Shown here: positions 45,431-54,294 of the stretch, piece by piece | Layout of the letters: every line of letters begins with the position of its first letter | Numbering within the stretch: the stretch's first letter is position 1 | Source of the DNA: Pseudomonas maioricensis | GTDB taxonomy: Bacteria; Pseudomonadota; Gammaproteobacteria; Pseudomonadales; Pseudomonadaceae | Assembly (NCBI RefSeq): GCF_022790535.1 | Contig: NZ_LOHG01000002.1 | Location: 342,254-406,253, forward strand | Length of the DNA stretch: 64,000 bases | Direction: 5' to 3' | Translations under genes and position numbers: made by a program | The notes under the pieces: model-generated | The model's input: only the letters and a program-made list of their open reading frames with translations | Told to the model about the DNA's origin: nothing | Database searches by the model: none

Positions 45431-46864
45431 TTACGAAACAGGCGTCGATTGCTCGGCAATCAGTTGTGAAATAGTTTCACCGACCGTGCGCACCGCGTTC
45501 TCGACCTCTGGAGACGGCTTGGCAGCGAAATTCATTCGCAGGCAATTACGGTATTTGCCAGAGGCGGAAAAAATACTGCCAACGGCAATCTGTACGCCCT
45601 TGGTCAACAGCGCACGATTCAGACGCAACGTATCGAAATCCTCGGCAAGCTCGACCCACAGCATGAAACCACCTTGTGGACGACTGACCCGCGTACCCGC
45701 CGGAAAGTAACGCATGACCCAGTCAATCATTTGCTCGCGACTGCGTTGGTACTGACTGCGCATGCGCCGCAGGTGCGGCTCGTAATGTCCACCCTCAAGA
45801 AATTCGGCAATGGCCAGTTGCGGCTGAGGCGCTGTTGAACCGGTGCCGATGTACTTCATGTGCAGGACACGTTCCAGATAACGGCCCGGCGCAACCCAAC
45901 CGATGCGCAGCCCTGGCGCAAGCGTCTTGGAGAACGAGCTGCACAGCAGAACCCGGCCGTCTTCGTCGAAGGATTTGATCGTCCGCGGCCGCGGATAACT
46001 GAACGCCAGATCGCCATACACATCGTCTTCGATGATCGCCACGTCAAAGCGCTGAGCCAGGGTCAGCAAGGCACGCTTGCGATTTTCCGGCATGACATAG
46101 CCCAGCGGATTGTTGCAGTTGGGCGTCAGCTGTATGACCTTGATCGGCCATTGCTCAAGCGCCAGTTCCAGTGCTTCGAGACTGATGCCGGTCACGGGAT
46201 CGGTAGGGATTTCCAGGGCTTTCATGCCCAGGCCTTTCAGCGTCTGCATGGCGCCGAAAAAGCTTGGCGAGTCCACGGCGACGATATCCCCCGGATCACA
46301 GATGGCCCGAACGCTGGCCGAAAGCGCCTCGTGGCAACCGGTGGTGATCAGCAAATCGTTGGCGGTCAGGTTGCAGCCCGAATCCAGCAACAAGCGAGCA
46401 ACTTGCTCGCGAAGTGTCTGGTTACCCTGAATGCTGTCGTAATACAGACCGGGCATTTGCTCATCGCGACTGATACGGCCAAGGGCGCGCATCAGCGGGC
46501 GCAACGTAGGGCTGCTGACGTCAGGCATGCCACGCCCCAGTTGCACAAGATTCGGCAGCGCCTTGACCCGCATAAGGTCCAGCACCTGATCCCACTGGGA
46601 GATATCCACAGGACGCTGCGCCGGACGACCAATGACCGGCAGTGCCGGAACAGCGCGGCTGACCGGCACAAAATACCCGGACTTGGGCTTGGGCAGGGCA
46701 AGGCCGCTGTCTTCCAGCACGCGATACGCCTGCTGCACCGTACTAAGGCTCACGCCATGTTCAACACTCAAAGCCCGCACAGAGGGCAGCCTGTCACCCG
46801 GCCGATAAAATCCGTTTTCGATACGTGTGCCCAGTAACTCGGCGAGGTTGACGTAGAGTGTCAT
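45431..46864 (-). CDS. MocR-type PLP-dependent transcriptional regulator
   Basis: GntR/MocR regulator of 477 residues. The N-terminal winged helix (about 1-70: GFYRPGDRLPSVRALSVEHGVSLSTVQQAYR) is followed by an aminotransferase-fold domain with the PLP Lys in SSFSKTLAPGLRIGWV (near 320) and DDVYGDL. The start at 46864 is taken rather than 46870 because GAGAG lies at a better distance. Repeated ATCTGT motifs lie in the region upstream. It may control the divergent DUF1127 gene, the amine genes or itself; targets are not proven here. Confidence 0.9.
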   Translation of the reverse strand: MTLYVNLAELLGTRIENGFYRPGDRLPSVRALSVEHGVSLSTVQQAYRVLEDSGLALPKPKSGYFVPVSRAVPALPVIGRPAQRPVDISQWDQVLDLMRVKALPNLVQLGRGMPDVSSPTLRPLMRALGRISRDEQMPGLYYDSIQGNQTLREQVARLLLDSGCNLTANDLLITTGCHEALSASVRAICDPGDIVAVDSPSFFGAMQTLKGLGMKALEIPTDPVTGISLEALELALEQWPIKVIQLTPNCNNPLGYVMPENRKRALLTLAQRFDVAIIEDDVYGDLAFSYPRPRTIKSFDEDGRVLLCSSFSKTLAPGLRIGWVAPGRYLERVLHMKYIGTGSTAPQPQLAIAEFLEGGHYEPHLRRMRSQYQRSREQMIDWVMRYFPAGTRVSRPQGGFMLWVELAEDFDTLRLNRALLTKGVQIAVGSIFSASGKYRNCLRMNFAAKPSPEVENAVRTVGETISQLIAEQSTPVS

Positions 46865-46896
46865 GAGCATACTCTCGGTGTTTTAGATGGCTAGCC

Positions 46897-46978
46897 ATAC
46901 AGATTGGAGAAAAATACAGCATTCAGCGACGTTATGAAAACATCTGTATGCATATAAATAGATTTGTTTGAATCTGTC
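46897..46978. promoter_or_regulatory. Candidate MocR operator repeats
   Basis: ATACAGAT at 46897-46904, ATCTGTAT at 46942-46949 and ATCTGTCA at 46972-46979. The last two are in the same direction, 30 bases apart, and the first is inverted. They lie between the divergent MocR and DUF1127 genes. Confidence 0.45.
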
Positions 46979-47037
46979 ATGGTTTGTCGCGTCGATTCAT
47001 CATGTGCCCACACCAGAACGAAACGAGGGTTGGGAAC

Positions 47038-47271
47038 ATGAACGGGTTGAGTGATGTGCGGTTGGCGCTTTACAGCCAGGAACTGAGCAACGGCAAAGCA
47101 GTTGTCACCAAGACAGCGAATGCACCGAAGCTCAGTCGCTGGGCGCTGTATCGCCATCGCTGGACATCACGCAGGGGGCTGCTGAATCTGACCGAAGAGC
47201 AGCTGAGTGATATCGGCCTTAGCTCCGGTCAGGCGATGCGGGAAGGGTTGAAACCGTTTTGGCGGGAGTGA
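47038..47271 (+). CDS. DUF1127 small protein
   Basis: Small basic protein of 77 residues. The C-terminal ~40 residues are the DUF1127 domain: WALYRHRWTSRRGLLNLTEEQLSDIGLSSGQAMREGLKPFW. The N-terminal ~35 residues are unrelated and flexible. Members in other bacteria have been linked to RNA binding and phosphate or growth control, but this one is untested. The start at 47038 follows GGGTTGGG. It is divergent from the MocR gene and is followed by a short hairpin. Confidence 0.88.
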   Translation: MNGLSDVRLALYSQELSNGKAVVTKTANAPKLSRWALYRHRWTSRRGLLNLTEEQLSDIGLSSGQAMREGLKPFWRE

Positions 47272-47290
47272 TCTCCAGGCTTGGTGAAAC

Positions 47291-47330
47291 CTGTGGGAGC
47301 CGCCCAGACCAAGCCCAGCTCCCACAGGAG
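47291..47330. repeat. Short REP-like hairpin after the DUF1127 gene
   Basis: CCTGTGGGAGCCGC and CCAGCTCCCACAGG pair around a short loop. It resembles a family A end pair without the inner arms and may act as a transcript end. Confidence 0.6.
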
Positions 47331-47378
47331 ACCGCAGTTTCTTGTTAGACCACAGTCGTTCATCAGCCAGCTTCAGCC

Positions 47379-48692
47379 TCAACGCAATTCCTTCAACCGA
47401 TGCCAAAGCATCCCCAGCGCCAGCAATGGTGAGCGCAGATGCTTGCCGCCGGGGAAGGTAATGTGCGGGACTTTGGCGAACAGCTCGAAACCATTGCTGT
47501 GTTGCCCGGCAATGGCTTCGCCAAGCAGCTTGCCAGCCAGATGGGTCGCGTTCAGGCCGTGTCCGGAATAGGCCTGGGCGTAGTACACGTTGGGCTGGTC
47601 CTTCAAGCGACCGATCTGCGGCAAGCGGTTGGCACCGATGCCGATCATGCCGCCCCACTGATAATCGATTTTCACTGCCGCCAACTGCGGGAACACCTTG
47701 AGCATCTTGGGCTGCATATACGCCGCGATGTCTTGCGGGTCACGCCCTGAATAGTGACAAGCCCCACCAAACAAAAGACGCCGATCCGCCGAAAGCCGGA
47801 AATAGTCCACCGTCACACGCTGATCACACACGGCCATATTCTGAGGCAGCAACTGCAAAGCCTGTTCTTCACTCAACGGCTCGGTAGCGATGATGTAGCT
47901 ACCGGCGGGTAAGACTTTGCCGCTGAGCTGCGGATTCAGATCATTCAAATACGCATTGCAGCCCAGTACCAATGTCTTGGCCTGAACCAGGCCCTGCGCA
48001 GTATGCACTTTGACCTGCGGGCCATAGTCGATGCGGGTCACCGCCGAGTGCTCGAACACTTTCACACCCAACGATTGCGCCACAGCGGCTTCGCCCAGCG
48101 CAAGATTCAGCGGGTGTAAATGCCCGGATCCCATGTCGATAAGGCCACCCACGTAGCGGTCCGAACCCACTACGCTGTGCATCTCGCTAGCCTGCAGCAG
48201 TTTTAATGAATGGCGATAACCCAAATCGCGCAGCTCATCAGCATCATCGGCCAGCCCGACGAGATCCCGAGGCTTGTTGGCGAGGTCGCAATAACCCCAG
48301 GTCAGATCGCACTCGATGCCATAACGCTCAACACGTTGACGCACGATTTCGACCGCCTCAATTCCCATCAGCTTCAACTGCCGCACGCCTTCAGCACCGA
48401 CCACGCCCGTGAATTGTTCAAGACCGTGGCCAACGCCGCGAATCAACTGCCCGCCATTACGCCCGCTGGCGCCCCAGCCAATTTTTCTCGCTTCCAGCAG
48501 CACCACGCTCAAGCCGCGCTCGACCAGTTCAATCGCCGTATTCAGGCCGGAAAAGCCGCCACCCACCACGCAAACGTCAGCCTGAATCTGGCCTTGCAAC
48601 AGCGGATAGTCCGTCTGTGGACGGCTGCTGGCGGCGTAATAAGAAGCGGCGTGCTGGTGAGCGGCGGTCGATGGTTGAACGCGGGCGTTCAT
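47379..48692 (-). CDS. FAD-dependent amine/gamma-glutamylputrescine oxidase family protein
   Basis: Oxidoreductase of 437 residues in the DAO/PuuB group. The FAD motif DVCVVGGGFSGLNTAIEL (about 39-56) and the second Gly-rich stretch GASGRNGGQL (about 74-83) are intact; GHGLNATHLAGKLLGEAI near 390 completes the fold. It probably oxidises gamma-glutamyl-putrescine or a related amine, releasing the aldehyde that KauB takes (pathway of PauB/PuuB in P. aeruginosa). It is collinear with no other gene; the next gene upstream is divergent. Confidence 0.88.
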   Translation of the reverse strand: MNARVQPSTAAHQHAASYYAASSRPQTDYPLLQGQIQADVCVVGGGFSGLNTAIELVERGLSVVLLEARKIGWGASGRNGGQLIRGVGHGLEQFTGVVGAEGVRQLKLMGIEAVEIVRQRVERYGIECDLTWGYCDLANKPRDLVGLADDADELRDLGYRHSLKLLQASEMHSVVGSDRYVGGLIDMGSGHLHPLNLALGEAAVAQSLGVKVFEHSAVTRIDYGPQVKVHTAQGLVQAKTLVLGCNAYLNDLNPQLSGKVLPAGSYIIATEPLSEEQALQLLPQNMAVCDQRVTVDYFRLSADRRLLFGGACHYSGRDPQDIAAYMQPKMLKVFPQLAAVKIDYQWGGMIGIGANRLPQIGRLKDQPNVYYAQAYSGHGLNATHLAGKLLGEAIAGQHSNGFELFAKVPHITFPGGKHLRSPLLALGMLWHRLKELR

Positions 48693-48836
48693 GGCGGGAT
48701 CCCGTTGCTTGTGTCTGAAAAATGTCCCCGAGGATAAGCCGCAGGTTCGGCGACGGGCAAGGCACTATCCAGACGGTGCTGTCTTGAACAGCCGGACTGA
48801 GGCAAAATCACGCCCATTCACAGTGGGTAAGTTTCG

Positions 48837-49190
48837 ATGAGCTGCAACAGTCAGAAAATTCGTGCGTTACGCCAGCAGATCCCTTCTTTCGAATGCGTCC
48901 CTGGCTGCCATGACTGCTGCGGCCCGGTGACCACGTCTCCGGAAGAAATGTCTCGCCTGCCGCGCAAGACTGTGGCCGAGCAGGATGCGGCCATGGACGA
49001 ACTCAACTGCGTCCACCTTGGACCCAACGGTTGCACGGTCTACGACGAACGCCCGCTGATCTGCCGCCTGTTCGGCACCACGCCGACCCTGCCATGCCCC
49101 AATGGCCGCAGGCCTGTGGAGATGATTCATCCGCGAGTCGAGAAACAGATTCACGAGTACATAGCGTCGACGCGGCAGGTGTTGGTTTAA
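48837..49190 (+). CDS. YkgJ-family cysteine cluster protein
   Basis: Small protein of 117 residues with a cluster of Cys: C3, C20, C24, C27, C28 (CVPGCHDCCGP), C58, C65, C76 and C86. It fits the YkgJ zinc/iron-chelating family (UPF0153). The function is unknown; metal or iron-sulfur binding is expected. It lies between the FAD oxidase gene (divergent) and the dadR gene (convergent), the same place as in other pseudomonads. Confidence 0.9.
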   Translation: MSCNSQKIRALRQQIPSFECVPGCHDCCGPVTTSPEEMSRLPRKTVAEQDAAMDELNCVHLGPNGCTVYDERPLICRLFGTTPTLPCPNGRRPVEMIHPRVEKQIHEYIASTRQVLV

Positions 49191-49210
49191 AAGCCGGAAG
49201 GGATTCCAAT

Positions 49211-49299
49211 TGTGGGAGCCGGGCTTGCCCGCGATGCAGGCGCCGCAATCTTGCAGATAAAACCAGTTGCCTTCATCGCGAGCAAGCTCGGCTCCAACT
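49211..49299. repeat. REP family A doublet, hybrid arms
   Basis: The left arm is the GGGC type (TGTGGGAGCCGGGCTTGCCC) while the right arm is the GAGC type (GAGCAAGCTCGGCTCCAACT). Each arm can still fold on itself. Confidence 0.88.
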
Positions 49300-49332
49300 G
49301 AAGATCCGCCATATTTCAGGACTGGCCTGGTC

Positions 49333-49821
49333 TCAATCCGCAATCGGCAGATTCAGACTCTCTTTCACCTCTTCCATCACGATATAGCTCTTGGACTCCC
49401 GTACATGGGGCAGCTTGAGCAGGATGTCGCCCAGCAATTTGCGGTACGAGGCCATTTCCGAAATACGCGCCTTGACCAGGTAATCGAAGTCGCCCGACAC
49501 CAGATGACACTCCAGCACATGGGGTAATTTCAGCACGGCGCGGCGGAACTCTTCGAAGGTATCGCCCGATTTATAGTCCAGGCTGATCTCGACGAACACC
49601 AATAGGCTAGCCTTGAGATTTTGCGGGTTGAGGCGGGCGTTGTAGCCCATGATGATGCCTTCGCGCTCCAGTCGGCGGACCCGCTCTGTGCAAGGCGTGG
49701 TAGACAAGCCCACGCGCTCGCCCAGCTCGGTGAAGGAGATCCGGCCGTCAGCCTGGAGGATGCGCAGAATGCTGCGGTCGATCTTGTCCAGCTCACGTTT
49801 GGACTGATGCTGCGTACGCAT
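49333..49821 (-). CDS. dadR: Lrp-family regulator of D-alanine dehydrogenase
   Basis: Lrp/AsnC regulator of 162 residues. The helix-turn-helix covers about 10-60 (LDKIDRSILRILQADGRISFTELGERVGLSTTPCTERVRR) and the RAM domain about 75-155. The start at 49821 (MRTQHQS) has GAGGGGA upstream. It is divergent from dadA, and homologues (DadR in P. aeruginosa) activate dadAX with alanine. The name is assigned by context and family. Confidence 0.9.
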   Translation of the reverse strand: MRTQHQSKRELDKIDRSILRILQADGRISFTELGERVGLSTTPCTERVRRLEREGIIMGYNARLNPQNLKASLLVFVEISLDYKSGDTFEEFRRAVLKLPHVLECHLVSGDFDYLVKARISEMASYRKLLGDILLKLPHVRESKSYIVMEEVKESLNLPIAD

Positions 49822-49911
49822 GGGTAAATCCCCTCTCCCAAAGGCTTTTTTAGCGAGAAATCCCGCCAAATATAGGCGCTTATACAGTGAAAAGCACTGC
49901 CCGCAGCTGCA

Positions 49912-49917
49912 TATACT
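49912..49917 (+). promoter_or_regulatory. Candidate -10 element of dadA
   Basis: TATACT about 62 bases before the dadA ATG, set inside TGCATATACTGCA, a small inverted repeat that may also bind DadR. No clear -35 is visible, as expected for an activated promoter. Confidence 0.4.
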
Positions 49918-49978
49918 GCACACATCCTTGCTTAAAACTTCAAAACGTCAGCGGATATCCGCGATGAGGTAAATCGAC

Positions 49979-51277
49979 ATGCGCGTTCTGGTCCTTGGTA
50001 GTGGTGTGATCGGTACGACGAGTGCCTATTATCTGGCACGGGCCGGCATGGAAGTGACTGTCGTTGACCGTCAGCCTGCAGTGGCCATGGAAACCAGCTT
50101 TGCCAACGCGGGCCAGGTTTCACCAGGTTATGCGTCACCGTGGGCTGCGCCCGGCGTGCCGCTCAAGGCTATCAAGTGGCTGCTTCAGCGCCATGCACCG
50201 CTGGCGATCAAAGCCACTGCCGATATCGACCAGTACCTTTGGATGGCGCAAATGCTGCGCAACTGCACGGCCAGTCGTTATGCCGTGAACAAAGAACGCA
50301 TGGTTCGTCTGTCTGAATACAGCCGCGATTGTCTGGACGAGTTGCGTGCCGAAACCGGCATCGCCTATGAGGGCCGAACGCTGGGTACGACGCAGCTGTT
50401 CCGCACTCAGGAGCAACTGGATAACGCCGCCAAGGACATCGCGGTCCTTGAGCAATCCGGCGTGCCATTCGAGCTGCTGAACCGCGACGATATTGCCCGG
50501 GTTGAGCCGGCGTTGGCGGGCGTCACCAATATCCTTGCGGGCGCACTGCGGCTGCCCAACGACCAGACCGGCGATTGCCAGATGTTCACCACGCGCCTGG
50601 CCGAGATGGCTGTGCAGTTGGGCGTCGAGTTCCGCTACAACCAGTCCATCGAGCGCATCGATTTCGCTGGCGACCGCATCAATGGCGTGTGGATCGACGG
50701 CAAGCTGGAAACCGCCGACCGTTACGTCCTGGCACTCGGCAGCTATTCGCCGCAGTTGCTCAAGCCGCTGGGCATCAAGGCTCCGGTGTATCCGCTCAAG
50801 GGCTATTCGCTGACAGTGCCGATCACCGACCCGGCGATGGCCCCGACGTCGACCATTCTCGACGAGACTTTCAAGGTGGCGATCACCCGTTTCGACAACC
50901 GTATCCGGGTTGGCGGCATGGCCGAGATTGCCGGTTTTGATCTGTCGTTGAACCCGCGTCGACGGGAAACGCTGGAGATGATCGTCAACGATCTTTATCC
51001 TCGCGGCGGTGACTTGAGCCAGGCCAGTTTCTGGACCGGTCTGCGCCCGACCACACCCGATGGGACGCCGATTGTCGGCGCCACTCCGTTTCGCAACCTG
51101 TTCCTGAATACCGGTCACGGTACGCTGGGCTGGACCATGGCCTGCGGTTCGGGTCGTTTGCTGGCAGACCTGATTGCTCGCCATAAACCCCAGATCAGCG
51201 CCGAAGGCCTCGATATTTCTCGCTACGGCAGTTCCAAGGAGATCGCAAAGAATGTCCATCCAGCGCCAGCTCACTAA
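49979..51277 (+). CDS. dadA: D-amino acid dehydrogenase
   Basis: FAD enzyme of 432 residues that oxidises D-alanine and other D-amino acids to 2-oxo acids, feeding electrons to the quinone pool from the inner membrane face. The FAD motif [16 protein letters not shown] (about 4-19) and the C-terminal [20 protein letters not shown] (about 380-399) are intact. It lies downstream of the divergent dadR and overlaps ridA by 26 bases, so translation is likely coupled. Confidence 0.96.
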   Translation: MRVLVLGSGVIGTTSAYYLARAGMEVTVVDRQPAVAMETSFANAGQVSPGYASPWAAPGVPLKAIKWLLQRHAPLAIKATADIDQYLWMAQMLRNCTASRYAVNKERMVRLSEYSRDCLDELRAETGIAYEGRTLGTTQLFRTQEQLDNAAKDIAVLEQSGVPFELLNRDDIARVEPALAGVTNILAGALRLPNDQTGDCQMFTTRLAEMAVQLGVEFRYNQSIERIDFAGDRINGVWIDGKLETADRYVLALGSYSPQLLKPLGIKAPVYPLKGYSLTVPITDPAMAPTSTILDETFKVAITRFDNRIRVGGMAEIAGFDLSLNPRRRETLEMIVNDLYPRGGDLSQASFWTGLRPTTPDGTPIVGATPFRNLFLNTGHGTLGWTMACGSGRLLADLIARHKPQISAEGLDISRYGSSKEIAKNVHPAPAH

Positions 51278-51605
51278 TGAGCGCATGAGCCAAGTCGTCG
51301 TCCACAACGGCACTGTGTATCTTGCAGGCCAGGTCGGCGACGACATGGCTGCCGGGATCGAGCAGCAGACCCGCGAGACCCTTCACAGCGTCGAGCGATT
51401 GCTGGAGTTGGCCGGTACTGACAAAAGCCGCATCCTTTCGGTGACGATTTACCTGAAAGACATCGACGCCCACTTTGCCGGGATGAACAGCGTTTGGGAC
51501 ACATGGCTGCCAAAAGGCGTGGCACCTGCGCGCGCCACCGTTGAAGCCAAGCTGTGCGAACCGGAAATACTGGTTGAGCTGTCGGTTGTGGCAGCGCTTC
51601 CTTAG
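51252..51605 (+). CDS. ridA: RidA-family enamine/imine deaminase
   Basis: Reactive intermediate deaminase of 117 residues that hydrolyses 2-aminoacrylate-type imines. The family core is seen in [23 protein letters not shown] and [25 protein letters not shown], with the key Arg in ARATVE. The start at 51252 lies inside the 3' end of dadA in another frame. This placement between dadA and alr fits removal of imine products of DadA; that role is inference. Confidence 0.93.
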   Translation: MSIQRQLTNERMSQVVVHNGTVYLAGQVGDDMAAGIEQQTRETLHSVERLLELAGTDKSRILSVTIYLKDIDAHFAGMNSVWDTWLPKGVAPARATVEAKLCEPEILVELSVVAALP

Positions 51606-51619
51606 CAACATATTTCCCC

Positions 51620-51702
51620 TGTAAGAGCTGCCGAAGGCTGCGAACACTCTTGAAGTCACCTCAGCGACCAAGACCATTCGCAGCCTTCGGCAGCTCCTAC
51701 AG
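51620..51702. repeat. REP family B doublet, long spacer
   Basis: Arms AGAGCTGCCGAAGGCTGCGA and TCGCAGCCTTCGGCAGCTCC. The spacer is about ten bases longer than in the other copies (83 against 74). It lies between ridA and alr. Confidence 0.88.
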
Positions 51703-51731
51703 TTCCATTCCTTTGCCGTCAGAATCCCACC

Positions 51732-52802
51732 ATGCGTCCAGCTCGCGCTCTTATCGACCTTCAAGCCCTGCGTCATAACTACCGCCTGGCACGCGACACC
51801 ACCGGCGCGAAAGCCCTCGCGGTGATCAAAGCTGACGCTTACGGCCATGGTGCAGTGCAGGTTGCCCAGGCACTTGAGGCCGAGGCCAATGGTTTCGCCG
51901 TGGCCTGCATCGAAGAAGCACTGGAGTTACGCGCTGCCGGTATTAGCGCGCCCATTCTGTTGTTGGAAGGTTTCTTCGAAGCCGATGAGCTGGACCTGAT
52001 CGTCGAGCATGACTTCTGGTGCGTGGTGCATTCGCTGTGGCAACTGGAGGCTATCGAACAGGCCCGCGTGCATAAACCGCTGACCATTTGGCTAAAGATG
52101 GACTCGGGCATGCACCGCGTCGGGCTCCACCCGCAGGAGTTTCAGGCCGCCTATCAACGCCTTCAAGCCAGCGGCAAAGTGACGAAGATCGTGCTCATGA
52201 GCCACTTCGCACGTGCAGATGAACTGGACAGTTCCAGCTGCGCAGAACAGGTTGCCGTATTCGAAGCTGCCCGTCAGGGCATGACCGCCGAAATCAGCCT
52301 GCGCAATTCCCCGGCAGTCATGGGCTGGTCAGATGTACCCAGCGATTGGGTACGCCCCGGCATCATGCTCTACGGCGCGACACCGTTTGATCGACCACAA
52401 GCCATTGCCGATCAGTTGCAACCGGTCATGACGCTTGAATCAAAAATCATCTGTGTCCGCGATTTGCCAGCAGGCGAACCGGTCGGCTACGGCGCAACGT
52501 TCATCACTGAGCGCGCCTCCCGCGTTGGCGTGGTCGCCATGGGTTATGCCGACGGCTATCCACGCGAAGCGCCCACCGGTACACCGGTGCTTATCGATGG
52601 TCAGCCGAGTCAACTGCTGGGACGCGTGTCGATGGACATGCTTTGCGTCGACCTGAGCCATTTGCCACAGGCAGGTCTGGGAAGCCGGGTCGAGCTGTGG
52701 GGCAAGAATGTTCTGGCCAGCGACGTGGCGACCCGTGCGGGCACCATTCCGTATCGGATTTTCTGCAATCTGCGTCGTGTACCACGGATTTATCAAAACT
52801 AA
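51732..52802 (+). CDS. alr: Alanine racemase
   Basis: PLP enzyme of 356 residues that interconverts L- and D-alanine. The PLP Lys is Lys33 in [11 protein letters not shown] and the catalytic Tyr lies in MGYADGYPR (near 253). As the third gene after dadA and ridA it corresponds to the catabolic dadX type of P. aeruginosa; it may also serve cell wall synthesis. It is set apart from ridA by a REP doublet, yet likely shares the dadA transcript. Confidence 0.95.
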   Translation: MRPARALIDLQALRHNYRLARDTTGAKALAVIKADAYGHGAVQVAQALEAEANGFAVACIEEALELRAAGISAPILLLEGFFEADELDLIVEHDFWCVVHSLWQLEAIEQARVHKPLTIWLKMDSGMHRVGLHPQEFQAAYQRLQASGKVTKIVLMSHFARADELDSSSCAEQVAVFEAARQGMTAEISLRNSPAVMGWSDVPSDWVRPGIMLYGATPFDRPQAIADQLQPVMTLESKIICVRDLPAGEPVGYGATFITERASRVGVVAMGYADGYPREAPTGTPVLIDGQPSQLLGRVSMDMLCVDLSHLPQAGLGSRVELWGKNVLASDVATRAGTIPYRIFCNLRRVPRIYQN

Positions 52803-52832
52803 GATAGCTCTCTGAGTAGAGAAGCTTTTTTC

Positions 52833-52922
52833 TGTAGGAGCTCACGAGCACCGCGAGGCCGCGATAGCGGTGTGCCTGACACTCCGCCATCGCGGCCTCG
52901 CGGTGCTCGTGCGCTCCTACAG
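52833..52922. repeat. REP family C doublet
   Basis: Arms TGTAGGAGCTCACGAGCACC and GGTGCTCGTGCGCTCCTACA, with inner GCGAGGCCGCGAT and its complement. It lies between alr and pauR. Confidence 0.9.
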
Positions 52923-53048
52923 GGGTAATGTTTGCCAGCCGGTTCTCTGGATATTCCGTAACAGGTCCAAGTGTTGTAAATACTGAACGCTATTGCCATG
53001 ATGGCGCTCAACTCGACCTTGCCTGACCCATCTAGGAGGACTGCCGCA

Positions 53049-53597
53049 TTGGACGTCGGTGAACGACTGCAATCCATTCGTAAACTCAAGGGCCTGTCCC
53101 AACGCGAGCTTGCCAAACGAGCAGGCGTGACCAACAGCACCATCTCCATGATCGAAAAAAACAGCGTAAGCCCTTCGATCAGTTCACTGCGCAAAGTGCT
53201 CGGCGGGATTCCCATGTCCATGGTGGAGTTCTTCTCCGAAGAGCTCGAGCAGCAGAACCCGACTCAAGTGGTCTACAAAGCCAGCGAGCTGATCGATATC
53301 TCGGACGGCGCAGTGACCATGAAACTGGTAGGCAAAGCTCATCCGAGCCGCGCAATCGCTTTCCTTAACGAGATCTACCCGCCCGGTGCCGATACCGGCG
53401 AGGAGATGCTGGTTCATGAGGGAGAAGAGACCGGCATTCTGGTGGAAGGCCGTCTGGAGCTGGTAGTTGGGCTGGATACTTACATTCTTGAAGCCGGCGA
53501 CAGCTACTACTTCGAAAGCACCAAACCGCATCGCTTTCGTAACCCGTTCGACGTGCCGGCGCGACTAATCAGCGCAGCCACCCCGGCCAATTTCTAA
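53049..53597 (+). CDS. pauR: Polyamine-responsive repressor, HTH-cupin
   Basis: Regulator of 182 residues with an N-terminal XRE-type helix-turn-helix (about 1-60: LSQRELAKRAGVTNSTISMIEKN) and a C-terminal cupin (about 95-180: EEMLVHEGEETGILVEGRLELVVG). The start is a TTG at 53049 with TAGGAGGA upstream at ideal distance; the ATGs at 52998 and 53001 have no such site. It matches PauR/PuuR, which represses polyamine catabolic genes until putrescine or cadaverine is present. Here the likely targets include kauB and the FAD oxidase. Confidence 0.92.
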   Translation: MDVGERLQSIRKLKGLSQRELAKRAGVTNSTISMIEKNSVSPSISSLRKVLGGIPMSMVEFFSEELEQQNPTQVVYKASELIDISDGAVTMKLVGKAHPSRAIAFLNEIYPPGADTGEEMLVHEGEETGILVEGRLELVVGLDTYILEAGDSYYFESTKPHRFRNPFDVPARLISAATPANF

Positions 53598-53601
53598 GCT
53601 A

Positions 53602-53624
53602 CAGGCCCGGTAAATACGGGCCTG
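53602..53624 (+). terminator. Hairpin after pauR
   Basis: Stem CAGGCCCG/CGGGCCTG with a seven-base loop. There is no T-run, so it may end transcription weakly or only protect the RNA. Confidence 0.4.
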
Positions 53625-53770
53625 CGCAAACCCTACCCTCAACGCCGAGCCGTCGGATAATAACCTTTCTGATTGAAGGGTTGTTTCGGTACCTCAGGCG
53701 AGGGGCTATACTTTCGCGGCCTGCTAAACCGTGGCAGGCGAGCGTGAATAGTCACCATGAGGGTGTAAGC

Positions 53771-54193
53771 GTGAACCTGACTAATAAGATTCTGGCCGTT
53801 GCCGCCGCATTAACTTTTTGGGCGTTCAACGCTCAGGCAGCGACCCATGAAGAGATCGCCAAGCGGCTGGAGCCGGTCGGCCAGGTCTGTGTCCAGGGCA
53901 AGGAGTGCGCGGGAATGGAAGTCGTCGCATCCACTGGCGGCGGAGCGGCCAAAAGCCCCGACGACATTATTGCCAAACACTGCAATGCCTGCCACGGCGC
54001 TGGGCTGTTGAACGCGCCGAAAATTGGTGACGCCGCCGCCTGGAAAGAGCGAGCCGATCATCAGGGCGGCCTTGATGGCCTGCTGGCCAAGGCAATCACA
54101 GGCCTTAACGCCATGCCGCCCAAAGGCACCTGCGGCGACTGCTCGGACGACGAGCTCAAGGGCGCGATTCAGAAGATGTCGGGGTTGAAGTAA
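53771..54193 (+). CDS. Cytochrome c5 family protein
   Basis: Periplasmic mono-heme cytochrome of 140 residues from a GTG start (53771). The signal peptide covers about 1-24 (ILAVAAALTFWAFNAQAA). The heme-binding motif is CNACH near 78-82, with an axial Met in LNAMPPKGTC near 121; an extra Cys pair (CGDC) is typical of cytochrome c5. It carries electrons, probably to terminal oxidases. It follows pauR, as in P. aeruginosa (PA5300). Confidence 0.92.
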   Translation: MNLTNKILAVAAALTFWAFNAQAATHEEIAKRLEPVGQVCVQGKECAGMEVVASTGGGAAKSPDDIIAKHCNACHGAGLLNAPKIGDAAAWKERADHQGGLDGLLAKAITGLNAMPPKGTCGDCSDDELKGAIQKMSGLK

Positions 54194-54210
54194 CAACCTG
54201 CATCATCCCC

Positions 54211-54284
54211 TGTAGGAGCTGCCGAAGGCTGCGAATAGCGGTGTTTCAGGACCAATCTTTCGCAGCCTTCGGCAGCTCCTACAG
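54211..54284. repeat. REP family B doublet
   Basis: Standard arms TGTAGGAGCTGCCGAAGG and complement, 74 bases. Between two convergent genes. Confidence 0.9.
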
Positions 54285-54294
54285 AGAATTATGT

